A stretch of 64,000 nucleotides of DNA, taken from positions 1 through 64,000 of the forward strand of contig JAFTWC010000001.1 of the NCBI GenBank assembly GCA_017465475.1, read 5' to 3'. The position numbers and the translations under genes were made by a program. Position 1 is the stretch's first letter; each line of letters begins with the position of its first letter. Source of the stretch: Lachnospiraceae bacterium. Its GTDB lineage: Bacteria; Bacillota; Clostridia; Lachnospirales; Lachnospiraceae. Positions 53,472-61,875 of the stretch are shown piece after piece. The notes under the pieces were generated by a model that did no database searches, was not told the DNA's origin, and saw nothing but the letters and a program-made list of their open reading frames with translations.

Positions 53472-54785
53472 CTACACTCTCCGTTCCACTTCAGTAGGCG
53501 CTAAGCCAATGTCCCCCGGACATTGAGCGCCCTTGAACATATCAATACTCTTTAAGTCAGGGATTGCACCATACTTTCCTAACAGATAATTCTTCTCGTA
53601 GCTTTCGTCCTTGCGGATACGTGAACCGTCCTCATCCACAAAATCAGCCAACGAATACAGTGTAGAAAGTCCTCTCTCATCCTTCTCCACAAACCAAATC
53701 TCATCGCGACGCAACAGTTGATTCGACAACTGCCATGTATCATGAGTCGTAAAAACAAGCTGCGCATGATTCGTATTGATCTCCGGATTGAGGAAGGTAA
53801 GCAGGAAGTTTCTTACAAGCAACGGATGCAAACGCGCATTCAATTCATCGATAAAGAATACGCTTCCCTTCTCCAACACTTCCTGCAACTCCGGATACAG
53901 CGCAAACATCTTCAGTGTTCCGGCAGACTCCAAGCCCAACGGAATCTCTGCCATTCCGTCCGAATCAATCATCTTATGGAGTGCATTAATCTTGTAGGTT
54001 TCTTCCTTCCCCTCACCTTCGTGCGGAACCTTCTCAATTCTAAAATCCTTAATATGCTCGTCGAAAGATGCAAAATACTCTACAACCTTCTGCTGAATCT
54101 CCTTGTTCTCCACAAAGCCCTTTGGAAGTCTGCGAGACATAAAGTAATTGGTAACCGGATCGCCAAAGTCCGCGAACTCATTTGCAAGGAACCAATCTCT
54201 GATTGCCTTACACTTACCAATCTTCAACTTGGCACCCAGAGAAATAATGAGTACCTGCTTTTCAAGGGCAACTTGAATGTTATCCTTGCTACTCTTCGGA
54301 AATCCGGATAAATCCCATTCGCTCTCCTTCAATCCACGGTAAAATACCGTACTGTACTTTCTGGCGGTCTTTGCCTTGGAATTCAACCACTCCTCCGTTA
54401 CACCCTCTCTATTCACGCAAAAACCATAGTTATATGTCCTCTCAGACTTATCCCCCGGCAAAGTAAAGTACACCTCAAAACTGGATTCAGCATTGGCAGA
54501 TGTCGAATCAAACAAGAACGGAGTCGGTCTGAATTCCTCAAACTTCTCTTCCTCATCTCCATACTTGAAAGAATTCACAACATACTCGGACATATACTCA
54601 AAAGCATTATATATATTAGACTTTCCGCTCGCATTTGCACCGTAAATTGCAGCAACCGGTAAAATCTTCTCATTACCAACAGACACTACTCTTTCAGAGA
54701 ACTCCGTCATCTTTGCTGCGGACAAATCTAAAGTAGCCTCTTCCCGAAATGACTTGAAATTTTTAAAACTGAACTGTATTAACAT
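53472..54785 (-). CDS. rloA: RloA-type AAA (AAA_15/AAA_21) ATPase
   Basis: A 437-residue ABC/SMC-like ATPase. The N-terminus MLIQFSFKNFKSFREEATLD is typical. Walker A is AIYGANASGKSNIYNA (about residues 42-57), Walker B is GSVFFIDELNARLHPLL, and the H-loop is LVFTTHD. Similar ATPases (RloA, PARIS AriA, OLD-family) sense phage or DNA signals and control a partner effector. I start it at ATG 54785, after GTGAGGTGGCAATT; an in-frame ATG at 54869 adds a Cys-rich stretch unlike the family. It is the first gene of the operon. Confidence 0.88.
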   Translation of the reverse strand: MLIQFSFKNFKSFREEATLDLSAAKMTEFSERVVSVGNEKILPVAAIYGANASGKSNIYNAFEYMSEYVVNSFKYGDEEEKFEEFRPTPFLFDSTSANAESSFEVYFTLPGDKSERTYNYGFCVNREGVTEEWLNSKAKTARKYSTVFYRGLKESEWDLSGFPKSSKDNIQVALEKQVLIISLGAKLKIGKCKAIRDWFLANEFADFGDPVTNYFMSRRLPKGFVENKEIQQKVVEYFASFDEHIKDFRIEKVPHEGEGKEETYKINALHKMIDSDGMAEIPLGLESAGTLKMFALYPELQEVLEKGSVFFIDELNARLHPLLVRNFLLTFLNPEINTNHAQLVFTTHDTWQLSNQLLRRDEIWFVEKDERGLSTLYSLADFVDEDGSRIRKDESYEKNYLLGKYGAIPDLKSIDMFKGAQCPGDIGLAPTEVERRV

Positions 54786-54974
54786 AATTGCCACCTCACA
54801 TTCTTTTCTACTCTCTATTATACACCGTTTTTTGCAAAAAAACAACACGCAAATGTGTTTTTCTCTCACTTATATGCATTTCCATAGTAACAAATAAAGA
54901 AGCCTTTTTGTCAGCCACTCTTTCCTTGTAAGGCGCCTTTCTTTCTTTTATACTATAAAAAAAGGAGGCTTGCA

Positions 54975-55214
54975 ATGAAAATAAAAGAACCAAAGATTAA
55001 TACCATAGAATCAGGAAAACGCCTAAAGATAATAATGGAGAGTAAAGCAACCAAATCTAATGATTTAGCTACTGCAATCGGTGTGTCTCCCCCGGCAGTA
55101 AGAAATTACATTAATGGAGTCAATTTACCATCAACACAGCATCTATACTTAATTTGTAAATATCTAAACATAAATGTTACCGATTATTTCGTCGAGGAGA
55201 ATGATAATGAATAA
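54975..55214 (+). CDS. XRE-type HTH protein
   Basis: A 79-residue Cro/CI-like regulator. The helix-turn-helix is visible (TKSNDLATAIGVSPPAVRNY then INGVNLPSTQHLYLICKYLN), and the C-terminal tail VTDYFVEEND is acidic. AAAAAAGGAGGCTTGCA precedes the ATG. It is divergent from the RloA-type gene and overlaps the next gene by 8 bp. It may regulate the island. The DNA here is clearly more AT-rich than the flanking chromosome. Confidence 0.88.
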   Translation: MKIKEPKINTIESGKRLKIIMESKATKSNDLATAIGVSPPAVRNYINGVNLPSTQHLYLICKYLNINVTDYFVEENDNE

Positions 55215-55794
55215 ATACAAACTTGCAAAAGAATTAACTAAACAATTCTATTCCGATAAAAAAACTCACACTGTTCAAGAAACAAGAGCCTTTCTAAGAA
55301 ATAAAAATATAGATGTTGACACGGACCCAAATACTACTAATAATATTATATTTCTTTTAAAAAAAGAAGGTTACCTGAAAAAATGTAATGGAATTGGCAT
55401 TTATCAACTTGCAATCAACATTCCAAAAACAAGCACTAATAGAATAGACTATAACAAATACATTACAATAACACCAGACCAGAAACAATATCCCAAAAAG
55501 TTGGTTGTCAATCGAAACGGAGTAGTACGATTGAACTCAACCTTTTTAAAGTGTGAATCCCTAAAAAAATTTGATATTCTTTTTGATCCTGCAAATAAGT
55601 CAATACTCCTTATTCCTAACGAAGACTCTTTACTATGCTTTACAAAATCTGGAATACTAAAAAATGTAGGCTTTGAGAACATTCTTAAAAAGAATCACGT
55701 CTCTATTCCGGCAACATTTATATTAACACAGGATAAAGACCTTGACGCTTGGAAAGGAACTTTGGAAAAACAAGTTTCCACAACACGCCAATAA
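55207..55794 (+). CDS. Uncharacterised AT-rich island protein (195 aa)
   Basis: I do not recognise this protein. The N-terminal 80 residues (QETRAFLRNKNIDVDTDPNT, then IIFLLKKEGYLKKCNGIGIY) look like a winged-helix pattern. The C-terminal part (YPKKLVVNRNGVVRLNSTF, then FDILFDPANKSILLIPN) is beta-rich and recalls an AbrB-like swapped hairpin. GAGGAG sits 7 bases before the ATG at 55207, inside the end of the HTH gene, so the two form a translationally linked pair. It could be an accessory regulator or antitoxin. Confidence 0.65.
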   Translation: MNKYKLAKELTKQFYSDKKTHTVQETRAFLRNKNIDVDTDPNTTNNIIFLLKKEGYLKKCNGIGIYQLAINIPKTSTNRIDYNKYITITPDQKQYPKKLVVNRNGVVRLNSTFLKCESLKKFDILFDPANKSILLIPNEDSLLCFTKSGILKNVGFENILKKNHVSIPATFILTQDKDLDAWKGTLEKQVSTTRQ

Positions 55795-55876
55795 ACCAAA
55801 ATCATACAACTTATTTTTCACTTCAAAAACTTAAATTTTATCAAAAATGCCTTCACTTTCTACACAAAACTAAAAC

Positions 55877-55911
55877 AGGAACTCAAATTCATCATCAGAA
55901 TTTGAGTTCCT
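55877..55911. terminator. 14-bp stem terminator between convergent genes
   Basis: AGGAACTCAAATTC and GAATTTGAGTTCCT pair perfectly with a 7-nt loop. On the minus strand it is followed by GTTTTAGTTTTG, so it mainly ends transcription of the 55981-56490 gene. Confidence 0.7.
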
Positions 55912-55980
55912 ATAAGTATAGCATATTCTCTACCATTCACCAAATTACATCTTGCTTTTTCCTCATTTATGCATTATAAT

Positions 55981-56490
55981 CTACTCATAAGAAACGGGTT
56001 TCTGACCATCTGACGCTTCCGTCCATGATGGGTATCTCGTTTCTTTTTTTATATTTTGAATATCGTACAAATATAATTTTTCATCTGCATAATATCGCAC
56101 AATTAAAACCGCTTGATATACCTTGTATTCTATAATCTCCCCGTTATCATTTGTCACAGGCATTGCAAAACGAGTATTATAACGGAACCATCCTTTCCCA
56201 GCCTTTTTCTTATGCTTTTTTCCAAAATCTTCTTTCCATCTCTTTCCTGTCGCAATCTCAATCATCTGCGGAATGCCTTGAGACATGTTTGCTTTCACCT
56301 TAGGAAGGGCTCCAACAAGTTTATTGGTATACTCCGAACCCGTATATTCGTCTACAAACATTTTGTCAATGTAGATAAAATCTTTTGTCTTAGACACTTC
56401 CACTATTTTTCCAACATAACGCAACAAATATTGTTCAACTTCTTTCCACGAAATACTTCTCTTACCTTTAAACACCACTTGTGGAATCAC
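55981..56490 (-). CDS. Mobile-element-type protein or domain remnant (169 aa)
   Basis: A basic protein with the pattern FKGKRSISWKEVEQYLLRYVG, then MSQGIPQMIEIATGKRWKED, YNTRFAMPV and YLYDIQNIKKETRYPSW. I recall similar stretches as C-terminal domains of phage and conjugative-element polyvalent proteins, possibly nuclease-like. This is not certain. The start is a GTG (56490) with only a weak ribosome site, and a stop lies 4 codons upstream in frame. The domain begins exactly at the junction with a beheaded regulator, so it may be a 5'-truncated fragment rather than an intact gene. Confidence 0.5.
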   Translation of the reverse strand: MIPQVVFKGKRSISWKEVEQYLLRYVGKIVEVSKTKDFIYIDKMFVDEYTGSEYTNKLVGALPKVKANMSQGIPQMIEIATGKRWKEDFGKKHKKKAGKGWFRYNTRFAMPVTNDNGEIIEYKVYQAVLIVRYYADEKLYLYDIQNIKKETRYPSWTEASDGQKPVSYE

Positions 56491-56499
56491 TACCAGTTT

Positions 56500-56754
56500 T
56501 CACCGACAGAATCTCTCGGCGTTACACCTGGCTATATCAGCAATGTAGAAAACAACCGCACCGCTATGTCTTTGCGTATTCTTACTTATTACGCTCGTCT
56601 GGTAGGATGTTCCTTGGATTCACTTGTAGGTGACTTAGAACCGGAATATGCAGAAACCGCACTGGACAGAGAACTGTATCAGGCCATTCTGAAACTGGAT
56701 ACCGAAACAAAAGAAAAACTGTTGAAAACGATTGAATTATGGTCAAAAAAGTAG
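56500..56754 (+). pseudogene. 3' remnant of an XRE-family regulator
   Basis: From about 56500 the plus strand reads ESLGVTPGYISNVENNRTAM, the second half of a Cro/CI helix-turn-helix, then LRILTYYARLVGCSLDSLVG and a charged C-terminus ending at TAG. The first about 20 residues of such a regulator (start and helix 1-2) are missing: upstream codons belong to the complement of the 55981-56490 gene. There is no start codon or ribosome site of its own. The junction near 56495 is probably the edge of an insertion or deletion. Confidence 0.75.
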
Positions 56755-56830
56755 CCCATCACCACTCATGGCAATAGGCTACTACAATCATCATTTTATT
56801 ATTTCTCCGGATTCGGTTTTAACGGTAAAA

Positions 56831-57880
56831 TCAAACCCTTTTCCCCATAAACCGCTCCGGACCTTTTCCGAAGTTCACCTCCCGGATTGCTTCCAGAATT
56901 TCTTCCTTTCTCGCTTCCGCGTCCGGTAACTTGCACACCACATCATTCAAATCATACGGGCCGTTTCTGAAATGACCTACCACCGCACCGCGGAACTCTC
57001 CATCAATCAAAAGATACTGCAGCGGTTCGTGGTCGTATTCCAGATGCTCATACAACGACTTGAACTGTTCCCTTAACACATGCTCGTTTGATTTATATAA
57101 GAAATCATTACGATGCACCGCATAGACAAAGTGCAACGGTATCGGTTCATAATTCACAAGAAGCTCTGCATCCTCTTTTAACAAATACGCTCCCTCGTAT
57201 TCTAGCAGCTCACCCTCTGCCACAAGCTCCGCAACCGCAAGCTTGATTTCCTTTTCCGGCAATTTATAATAGCTCTTTGCCATAGCGGTGCCAAACACCA
57301 CATGACGATATGCAAACCGGCGAAGCACCACTTTTAAGGCATCCTTTCTGCTGTACCGTTCCAAATCACAATCCGGGAACATTTCCGTGAAAGTATACCA
57401 GCCTCTATCCCACTCGCCGTCGTACTGGTCCTCGTAGATCAAAAACGCTTCCTGCAAACGATGCAGTACCGGCGTGATTTCCTTTACCAAATACCCGGTT
57501 TCTTCCTTACTCTGCTGAATGGTGAACGGTCCGGTATGCTCAATCAGATGCAAAATCTCTTCTTGTATCAACGTCGGCTTTGTCAGCGGCTTCCGATACA
57601 GTCCCGCAAACAACTCCATCTCGACCGGCATAATCCAACCCAGATTTCCTCCGGTAAAACGCCCTTTTATCAGTTCCCTCTTCATCTGCCGTTCTCTGTT
57701 AAACTCGATATCATCAAACGCCGCACGAAAGCTTAATACCGGCGGTTGTCCAAACCCGTTCCAGTACACATTTAACCCCGGTTGCATATCCCGATAAAGC
57801 TCTATGTATTCTTCTTCCTTTGCCCCTTTCGCTAAAAACTGCCGTTCCATACGAAGGGAAATTACTTTTTTCATATCCAT
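56831..57880 (-). CDS. Winged-helix (HTH_42/YcaQ-like) protein
   Basis: A 349-residue protein resembling the HTH_42 (winged-helix DNA-binding) family that includes YcaQ/AlkZ DNA glycosylases. Recognisable are the N-terminal LRMERQFLA segment, a middle stretch VLHRLQEAFLIYEDQYDGEW, WYTFTEMFPDCDL, and RRFAYRHVVFGTAMAKSYY. The catalytic QxQ/QxD motif of characterised AlkZ/YcaQ is not obvious, so glycosylase activity is uncertain. It overlaps no neighbour but lies 12 bp after the DUF3795 gene, suggesting co-transcription. Confidence 0.7.
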   Translation of the reverse strand: MDMKKVISLRMERQFLAKGAKEEEYIELYRDMQPGLNVYWNGFGQPPVLSFRAAFDDIEFNRERQMKRELIKGRFTGGNLGWIMPVEMELFAGLYRKPLTKPTLIQEEILHLIEHTGPFTIQQSKEETGYLVKEITPVLHRLQEAFLIYEDQYDGEWDRGWYTFTEMFPDCDLERYSRKDALKVVLRRFAYRHVVFGTAMAKSYYKLPEKEIKLAVAELVAEGELLEYEGAYLLKEDAELLVNYEPIPLHFVYAVHRNDFLYKSNEHVLREQFKSLYEHLEYDHEPLQYLLIDGEFRGAVVGHFRNGPYDLNDVVCKLPDAEARKEEILEAIREVNFGKGPERFMGKRV

Positions 57881-57892
57881 CCTGCACTCACC

Positions 57893-58162
57893 TCACACTT
57901 CACCCTTTTCCCACCGCTTTAGAACCTCAAGCCTGGAACCGTTCTCATCTCCATATTCCGGGTCATAAGCATAGTCCGTCAGCTTCTGACATGGAAACTC
58001 TTCACACTCTCCGCAATGGGTATATCCATGTTCCATACAACATAACGCAATCTTACACTCTCCGTGAAACGGATACCCCTTCGACGAAAAACAGCCCTTA
58101 CACCCACATTTTTCTACAAACTCGCAAGTAGAACAGATACAACCGCACATTGACTCTACCAT
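57893..58162 (-). CDS. DUF3795-like cysteine-rich protein
   Basis: An 89-residue protein with about 14 cysteines, in a pattern (CGCICSTCEFVEKCGCKGCF, later CKIALCCMEHGYTHCGECEE) typical of DUF3795. These are small metal- or cluster-binding proteins of unknown role. The ATG at 58162 follows AAAAGGAGAAAACG; an earlier in-frame ATG (58228) lies before this site. It is upstream of and close to the HTH_42 gene. Confidence 0.82.
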   Translation of the reverse strand: MVESMCGCICSTCEFVEKCGCKGCFSSKGYPFHGECKIALCCMEHGYTHCGECEEFPCQKLTDYAYDPEYGDENGSRLEVLKRWEKGEV

Positions 58163-58266
58163 CGTTTTCTCCTTTTCCTGTACTTTTGTATCTATCCTAC
58201 CGCTCCAAACATGACACCTGTATGTCATGTTTCATTCTAAAAATCAATTTCCCGATATTTCACACG

Positions 58267-59163
58267 TTATCCTCTGTACATACCGAGCATCTTTTCCAAT
58301 TCATTTACATACAACGCCTTAAAATCCTCCGATCCCAGCACCTGCACTCTGCTTCCGAACCCAAGGAACCAATCCAATGCTCTCTCATAAGAAGAAAATC
58401 CCCATTCTGTATAAAGTCGTCCATCTTCCTGTACTCTATAACATCCCGGTCCGTATTCCTCTACCAAACGATAGGTCTCACTTGCCTCATAGATTGCCGG
58501 AATAATGATGTCATCCGTCATATTCTGTCCGAACTGCTTCTTCTCCTCCGGAATCTCTTTCGGTTCAAAGGTCTCCTCCAAAAGCTCCAACTCCCACAAC
58601 CGATGTAGCTTGTACATCCGGAAATCATTCCGCTCCGGACAAAACCCGAACACATACCAGTTAGACCACTGAAATACAATTAATGCCGGTTCGATTACCT
58701 TGTCGCCCTCTCCCCGGTTGTAATAATAGTGGAACTTTACCCGTCGATTCTCTTTTATTGCCTGTTTTAACAAATCAATTTTCTCCGACAAACTCCCGTG
58801 ATAAAAGGAAGCCAAATCAATCACGATATGCTCCGCAATCGGAAGCATACCACCGATTTTCCCGCTGACTCCTGCGTGCTTCGGTGCGCGAGACACACTG
58901 TCCACCGACTTTACACCGATCAGAATTGCTTCCAACTCTTCCTCGGTAAATACCGTCGTATCCAGTTGAAAACCCTCCATGATTTGAATGCCGCCGTCTG
59001 CTCCCTGTGTCGTCACAATCGGAATTCCCGCGCGACAGATATCCTCAATGTCACGGTTAATTGTACGTCTCGACACCTCAAACTTTTCCGCAAGATACGG
59101 CGCAGTCACCTTCCCTTTCTGTTGGAGAGTTGTAATTATTCCGATTAGGCGGTCTATTTTCAT
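58267..59163 (-). CDS. WYL-domain HTH transcriptional regulator
   Basis: A 298-residue regulator. The N-terminal DeoR-like winged helix reads KIDRLIGIITTLQQKGKVTA, then YLAEKFEVSRRTINRDIEDI. The middle WYL domain has NWYVFGFCPERNDFRMYKLH, and a C-terminal extension (WCX-like) follows. WYL proteins sense nucleotide or nucleic-acid ligands and often control DNA-damage or defence genes. AAGGAGAACCAACC precedes the ATG. It may regulate the HTH_42/DUF3795 pair downstream. Confidence 0.92.
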   Translation of the reverse strand: MKIDRLIGIITTLQQKGKVTAPYLAEKFEVSRRTINRDIEDICRAGIPIVTTQGADGGIQIMEGFQLDTTVFTEEELEAILIGVKSVDSVSRAPKHAGVSGKIGGMLPIAEHIVIDLASFYHGSLSEKIDLLKQAIKENRRVKFHYYYNRGEGDKVIEPALIVFQWSNWYVFGFCPERNDFRMYKLHRLWELELLEETFEPKEIPEEKKQFGQNMTDDIIIPAIYEASETYRLVEEYGPGCYRVQEDGRLYTEWGFSSYERALDWFLGFGSRVQVLGSEDFKALYVNELEKMLGMYRG

Positions 59164-59252
59164 GGTTGGTTCTCCTTATGCTCTGTTCTTTTTCTATTAT
59201 AACAAAGAAACAGCTCCGACTGCAATCCCTTGCAATCAGAGCCTCTTTCTTA

Positions 59253-59918
59253 TCAATTCATTTCTACTTGATACGGCTTATCGTCCAGCGGCTTCTTACA
59301 ACCGTTCTTCTTCGCCATATAGCGAAATACTACTTTCTGTATCCTCTTTCCGATTCGATTATATTTCCGGATTTCTTTTTCCGGAAGGTACTCCGGACCG
59401 GCAAATTCATTTACTTCTTCTTTGTCAAAGGTTTGTTTCTCCGCAAATGACCTGCCCATCTTTTCATAATGGGCCACCATCTTCTCTGCCATGTCTTCCG
59501 GCATCCAGGAAGGAGCAAAATTATCCCCTTTTATCAGCGTTCCATCATATTCACAGTTGAAATAGGACGGTAACAGTTCTAAATATGCTTCTCCGCACCG
59601 AAGCTGACTAGCTTCGGCAAATCCTCCTTGCAAGATAAAGGACAGTTTTGTGCCGGACTCTTTTTTCGGCTGCAAGGTTTCTAAAAACTCCAACATAATT
59701 CCCGGCACATTCTCTACATACAAAGGAATGGCAAATAAAATATCTTTATTCCTCTCATATGCTTCTTTCGCACCTGTCCATTGCTTTTTATCCGATAGAT
59801 GCCACACTTCCGTAGTGTTTCCACCTTCCTCAAATCCACGGATAAAGGTCCGAATAATCCGTGCTGTATTACTCTTCGTCTCCACACGAGGGCTTGCGTT
59901 AATGATTACTAAATGCAT
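59253..59918 (-). CDS. Flavodoxin-like NAD(P)H-dependent oxidoreductase
   Basis: A 221-residue flavodoxin-fold protein. The N-terminal FMN-phosphate loop is VIINASPRVETKSNTARII, and the second FMN contact is ILFAIPLYVENVPGIMLEFL. A longer basic C-terminus (YMAKKNGCKKPLD) follows. It is likely an NAD(P)H:flavin or quinone-type reductase. Its ATG lies 10 bp before the stop of the preceding gene, so the two are linked. GAAGGGGGATTCTTTC precedes the start. Confidence 0.82.
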   Translation of the reverse strand: MHLVIINASPRVETKSNTARIIRTFIRGFEEGGNTTEVWHLSDKKQWTGAKEAYERNKDILFAIPLYVENVPGIMLEFLETLQPKKESGTKLSFILQGGFAEASQLRCGEAYLELLPSYFNCEYDGTLIKGDNFAPSWMPEDMAEKMVAHYEKMGRSFAEKQTFDKEEVNEFAGPEYLPEKEIRKYNRIGKRIQKVVFRYMAKKNGCKKPLDDKPYQVEMN

Positions 59919-60418
59919 GAAAGAATCCCCCTTCCTTCTTCTAATGAGAATACACCAAGAGAGGTACTTTCAAAATTAAGTGTCGTTCTCTCCATCCATT
60001 TTTCAAGATAAGCATGTTCTGCATTCCCCGTATAAATAATTCCCATTTGTGGACGAATATCATAGCGCGGTACATGTCGCATCTGACCATCTACAAACTG
60101 CAAATACATGGTTGCAATCGGCAAAATCCGATCCAATAGATTTTTCGTCTGATACGATACAAATCCGAATTTTGTGTCTGTAATGAAAACAATCTTCTCA
60201 TGTAGCAAAATCTTTTTCAAAATAATCTCATAGTCATCTTTAATGGTACAGATTCCCGGTGTCTTCAGCCAACAGTAATTGCAACCGATACAATGGGATA
60301 TTTTCATATCCTTTGTATAAACCACCTCACTGCCGGAAACTCTCGCACATATCTGATTTTGCAATTCCAAAACTTCGTCGTTATACTCGGATAATGTATT
60401 TAACACAAGCACACTCAT
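59909..60418 (-). CDS. Flavodoxin-family reductase
   Basis: A 169-residue flavin-reductase-like protein. The motif MKISHCIGCNYCWLKTPGIC (CxxCxxC, about residues 38-57) is the signature of the NADPH-dependent FMN reductase/iron-sulfur-flavoprotein group. VFITDTKFGFVSYQTKNLLDR forms the FMN-binding turn. The usual N-terminal GSPR-like phosphate loop is weak (LNTLSEYNDEVL). AGGAGAAAAGAGT precedes the ATG. It shares an overlap with the second reductase; the electron acceptor is unknown. Confidence 0.8.
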   Translation of the reverse strand: MSVLVLNTLSEYNDEVLELQNQICARVSGSEVVYTKDMKISHCIGCNYCWLKTPGICTIKDDYEIILKKILLHEKIVFITDTKFGFVSYQTKNLLDRILPIATMYLQFVDGQMRHVPRYDIRPQMGIIYTGNAEHAYLEKWMERTTLNFESTSLGVFSLEEGRGILSCI

Positions 60419-60528
60419 ACTCTTTTCTCCTCTTTCTGCTCGTTTGATTAGAATCTTATCATAATCGCATTGTACATTTCAAGAAAAAGAAGATTAGAAA
60501 AAGGTTAAAAGAGAATTAAACTTCATTC

Positions 60529-61839
60529 CTATTCCCGCCCCCTAAGTCTCTTCCATCTAACAAACCAACGGCCGGTTGAAATAATTCGAGCCACAAATAT
60601 AATCCAGAACGTAATCTGTAACCCTCTCAGATCCGCTCCCAATTTTGTATACAGAATAACACCCAGCATCGGCATAAACGCATTGGATAACGTCACCAAC
60701 ACCGTATAAATCGATATATATAAGGTTTTATTTTTTTCAGGAACTACTTGTAAAAGGCATTGCATAATGTTAAGATTTACCGCTGCAAGGGTTATATTAG
60801 CCAAAGTATTCATAAGTACAAATACGATTTGCCCCTGCGGCAACGGAAGACTGGTGGCCACAATCATACAAATCGGACAAAACGCAAGCCCTAAATTACC
60901 GAAGATAATTCCAAATCTGACACCGTACTTATTATTCAGCCGGCTCCAAAAACCTATGGTAACAAATTGGACAACCGCATTACCGATATTAACATAACTA
61001 AGCCACGCCTCGTTTAACTTAAGGTAATTCACCTGGCCTATAAAATACAAGGTCCAATCCACATGCCAGGTGACATAGAAAAAAATCGCCACACTAACAT
61101 AGCTCAGAAATTTTTTGTTATGTAACAGCTCGGAGAACACACCTTTTAACCGGTCGGTCCGATGACTGACAGAGGCTGTATCGAAACCACCTTTTATTTG
61201 GCTCATCACAATCATTTGAATCAAAAGTAACACAGCACCGATCCAGACATACGTCTGATGCAAACGTATTTTACCGCCGTTGGTATTCGCGGATGCAAGT
61301 AGCGACCCGCTGACAAGAGGGATTATAATACCGATTACAAAAGTCAGAGCAGTACGACACGTGATAATATGGTTTTGTTCCTTTGCATTCACCAAATCCG
61401 AAAAATACGACTGCCAGGACACGTTATAGATTGTCATAGGCCCGACAGAAGCCGCAACTAAAATCAGGAAGGCTGTAAACCGGTTTGTAGAAAGCATTGG
61501 TACACAGCCGATAAGCGCATAAAAAATTGTAAGAAACAATAAGGAAACCATTACCATGTTCCGCTTATTTTTCATTCTATCCGTCAGAATGCCTCCCGGA
61601 ATAAGTACCATCAGACCAACCAGTTGAGGAATGGTAGTCATCAAACTTAATTGAAACTCACTTGCTCCTAATCTTGTGGCAAATAAATTATTGTTACTTC
61701 CCACAAGATTGTTCACCAACGTAATTAACATTCCGTCTAACGTAAACAATAAAAGGATTCGATTCCCGGGATCTGTAATATTATGTAACACGGTTGGCAG
61801 AACCCCTTTTCCCGGATGTTTTTTTGAACGATTCATCAT
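60529..61839 (-). CDS. MFS transporter
   Basis: A 436-residue major facilitator with about 12 helices. The loop 2-3 signature appears as GGILTDRMKNKRNMVMVSLL (about residues 78-97). The central cytoplasmic loop (SQIKGGFDTASVSHRTDRLK) separates the two halves. The two opening ATGs follow AGCGGGTTACGG. It lies 36 bp downstream of the split transglutaminase-like gene. The substrate cannot be told. Confidence 0.85.
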   Translation of the reverse strand: MMNRSKKHPGKGVLPTVLHNITDPGNRILLLFTLDGMLITLVNNLVGSNNNLFATRLGASEFQLSLMTTIPQLVGLMVLIPGGILTDRMKNKRNMVMVSLLFLTIFYALIGCVPMLSTNRFTAFLILVAASVGPMTIYNVSWQSYFSDLVNAKEQNHIITCRTALTFVIGIIIPLVSGSLLASANTNGGKIRLHQTYVWIGAVLLLIQMIVMSQIKGGFDTASVSHRTDRLKGVFSELLHNKKFLSYVSVAIFFYVTWHVDWTLYFIGQVNYLKLNEAWLSYVNIGNAVVQFVTIGFWSRLNNKYGVRFGIIFGNLGLAFCPICMIVATSLPLPQGQIVFVLMNTLANITLAAVNLNIMQCLLQVVPEKNKTLYISIYTVLVTLSNAFMPMLGVILYTKLGADLRGLQITFWIIFVARIISTGRWFVRWKRLRGRE

Positions 61840-61875
61840 ATACCGTAACCCGCTTTCTTATTTTGACATCAGTAG

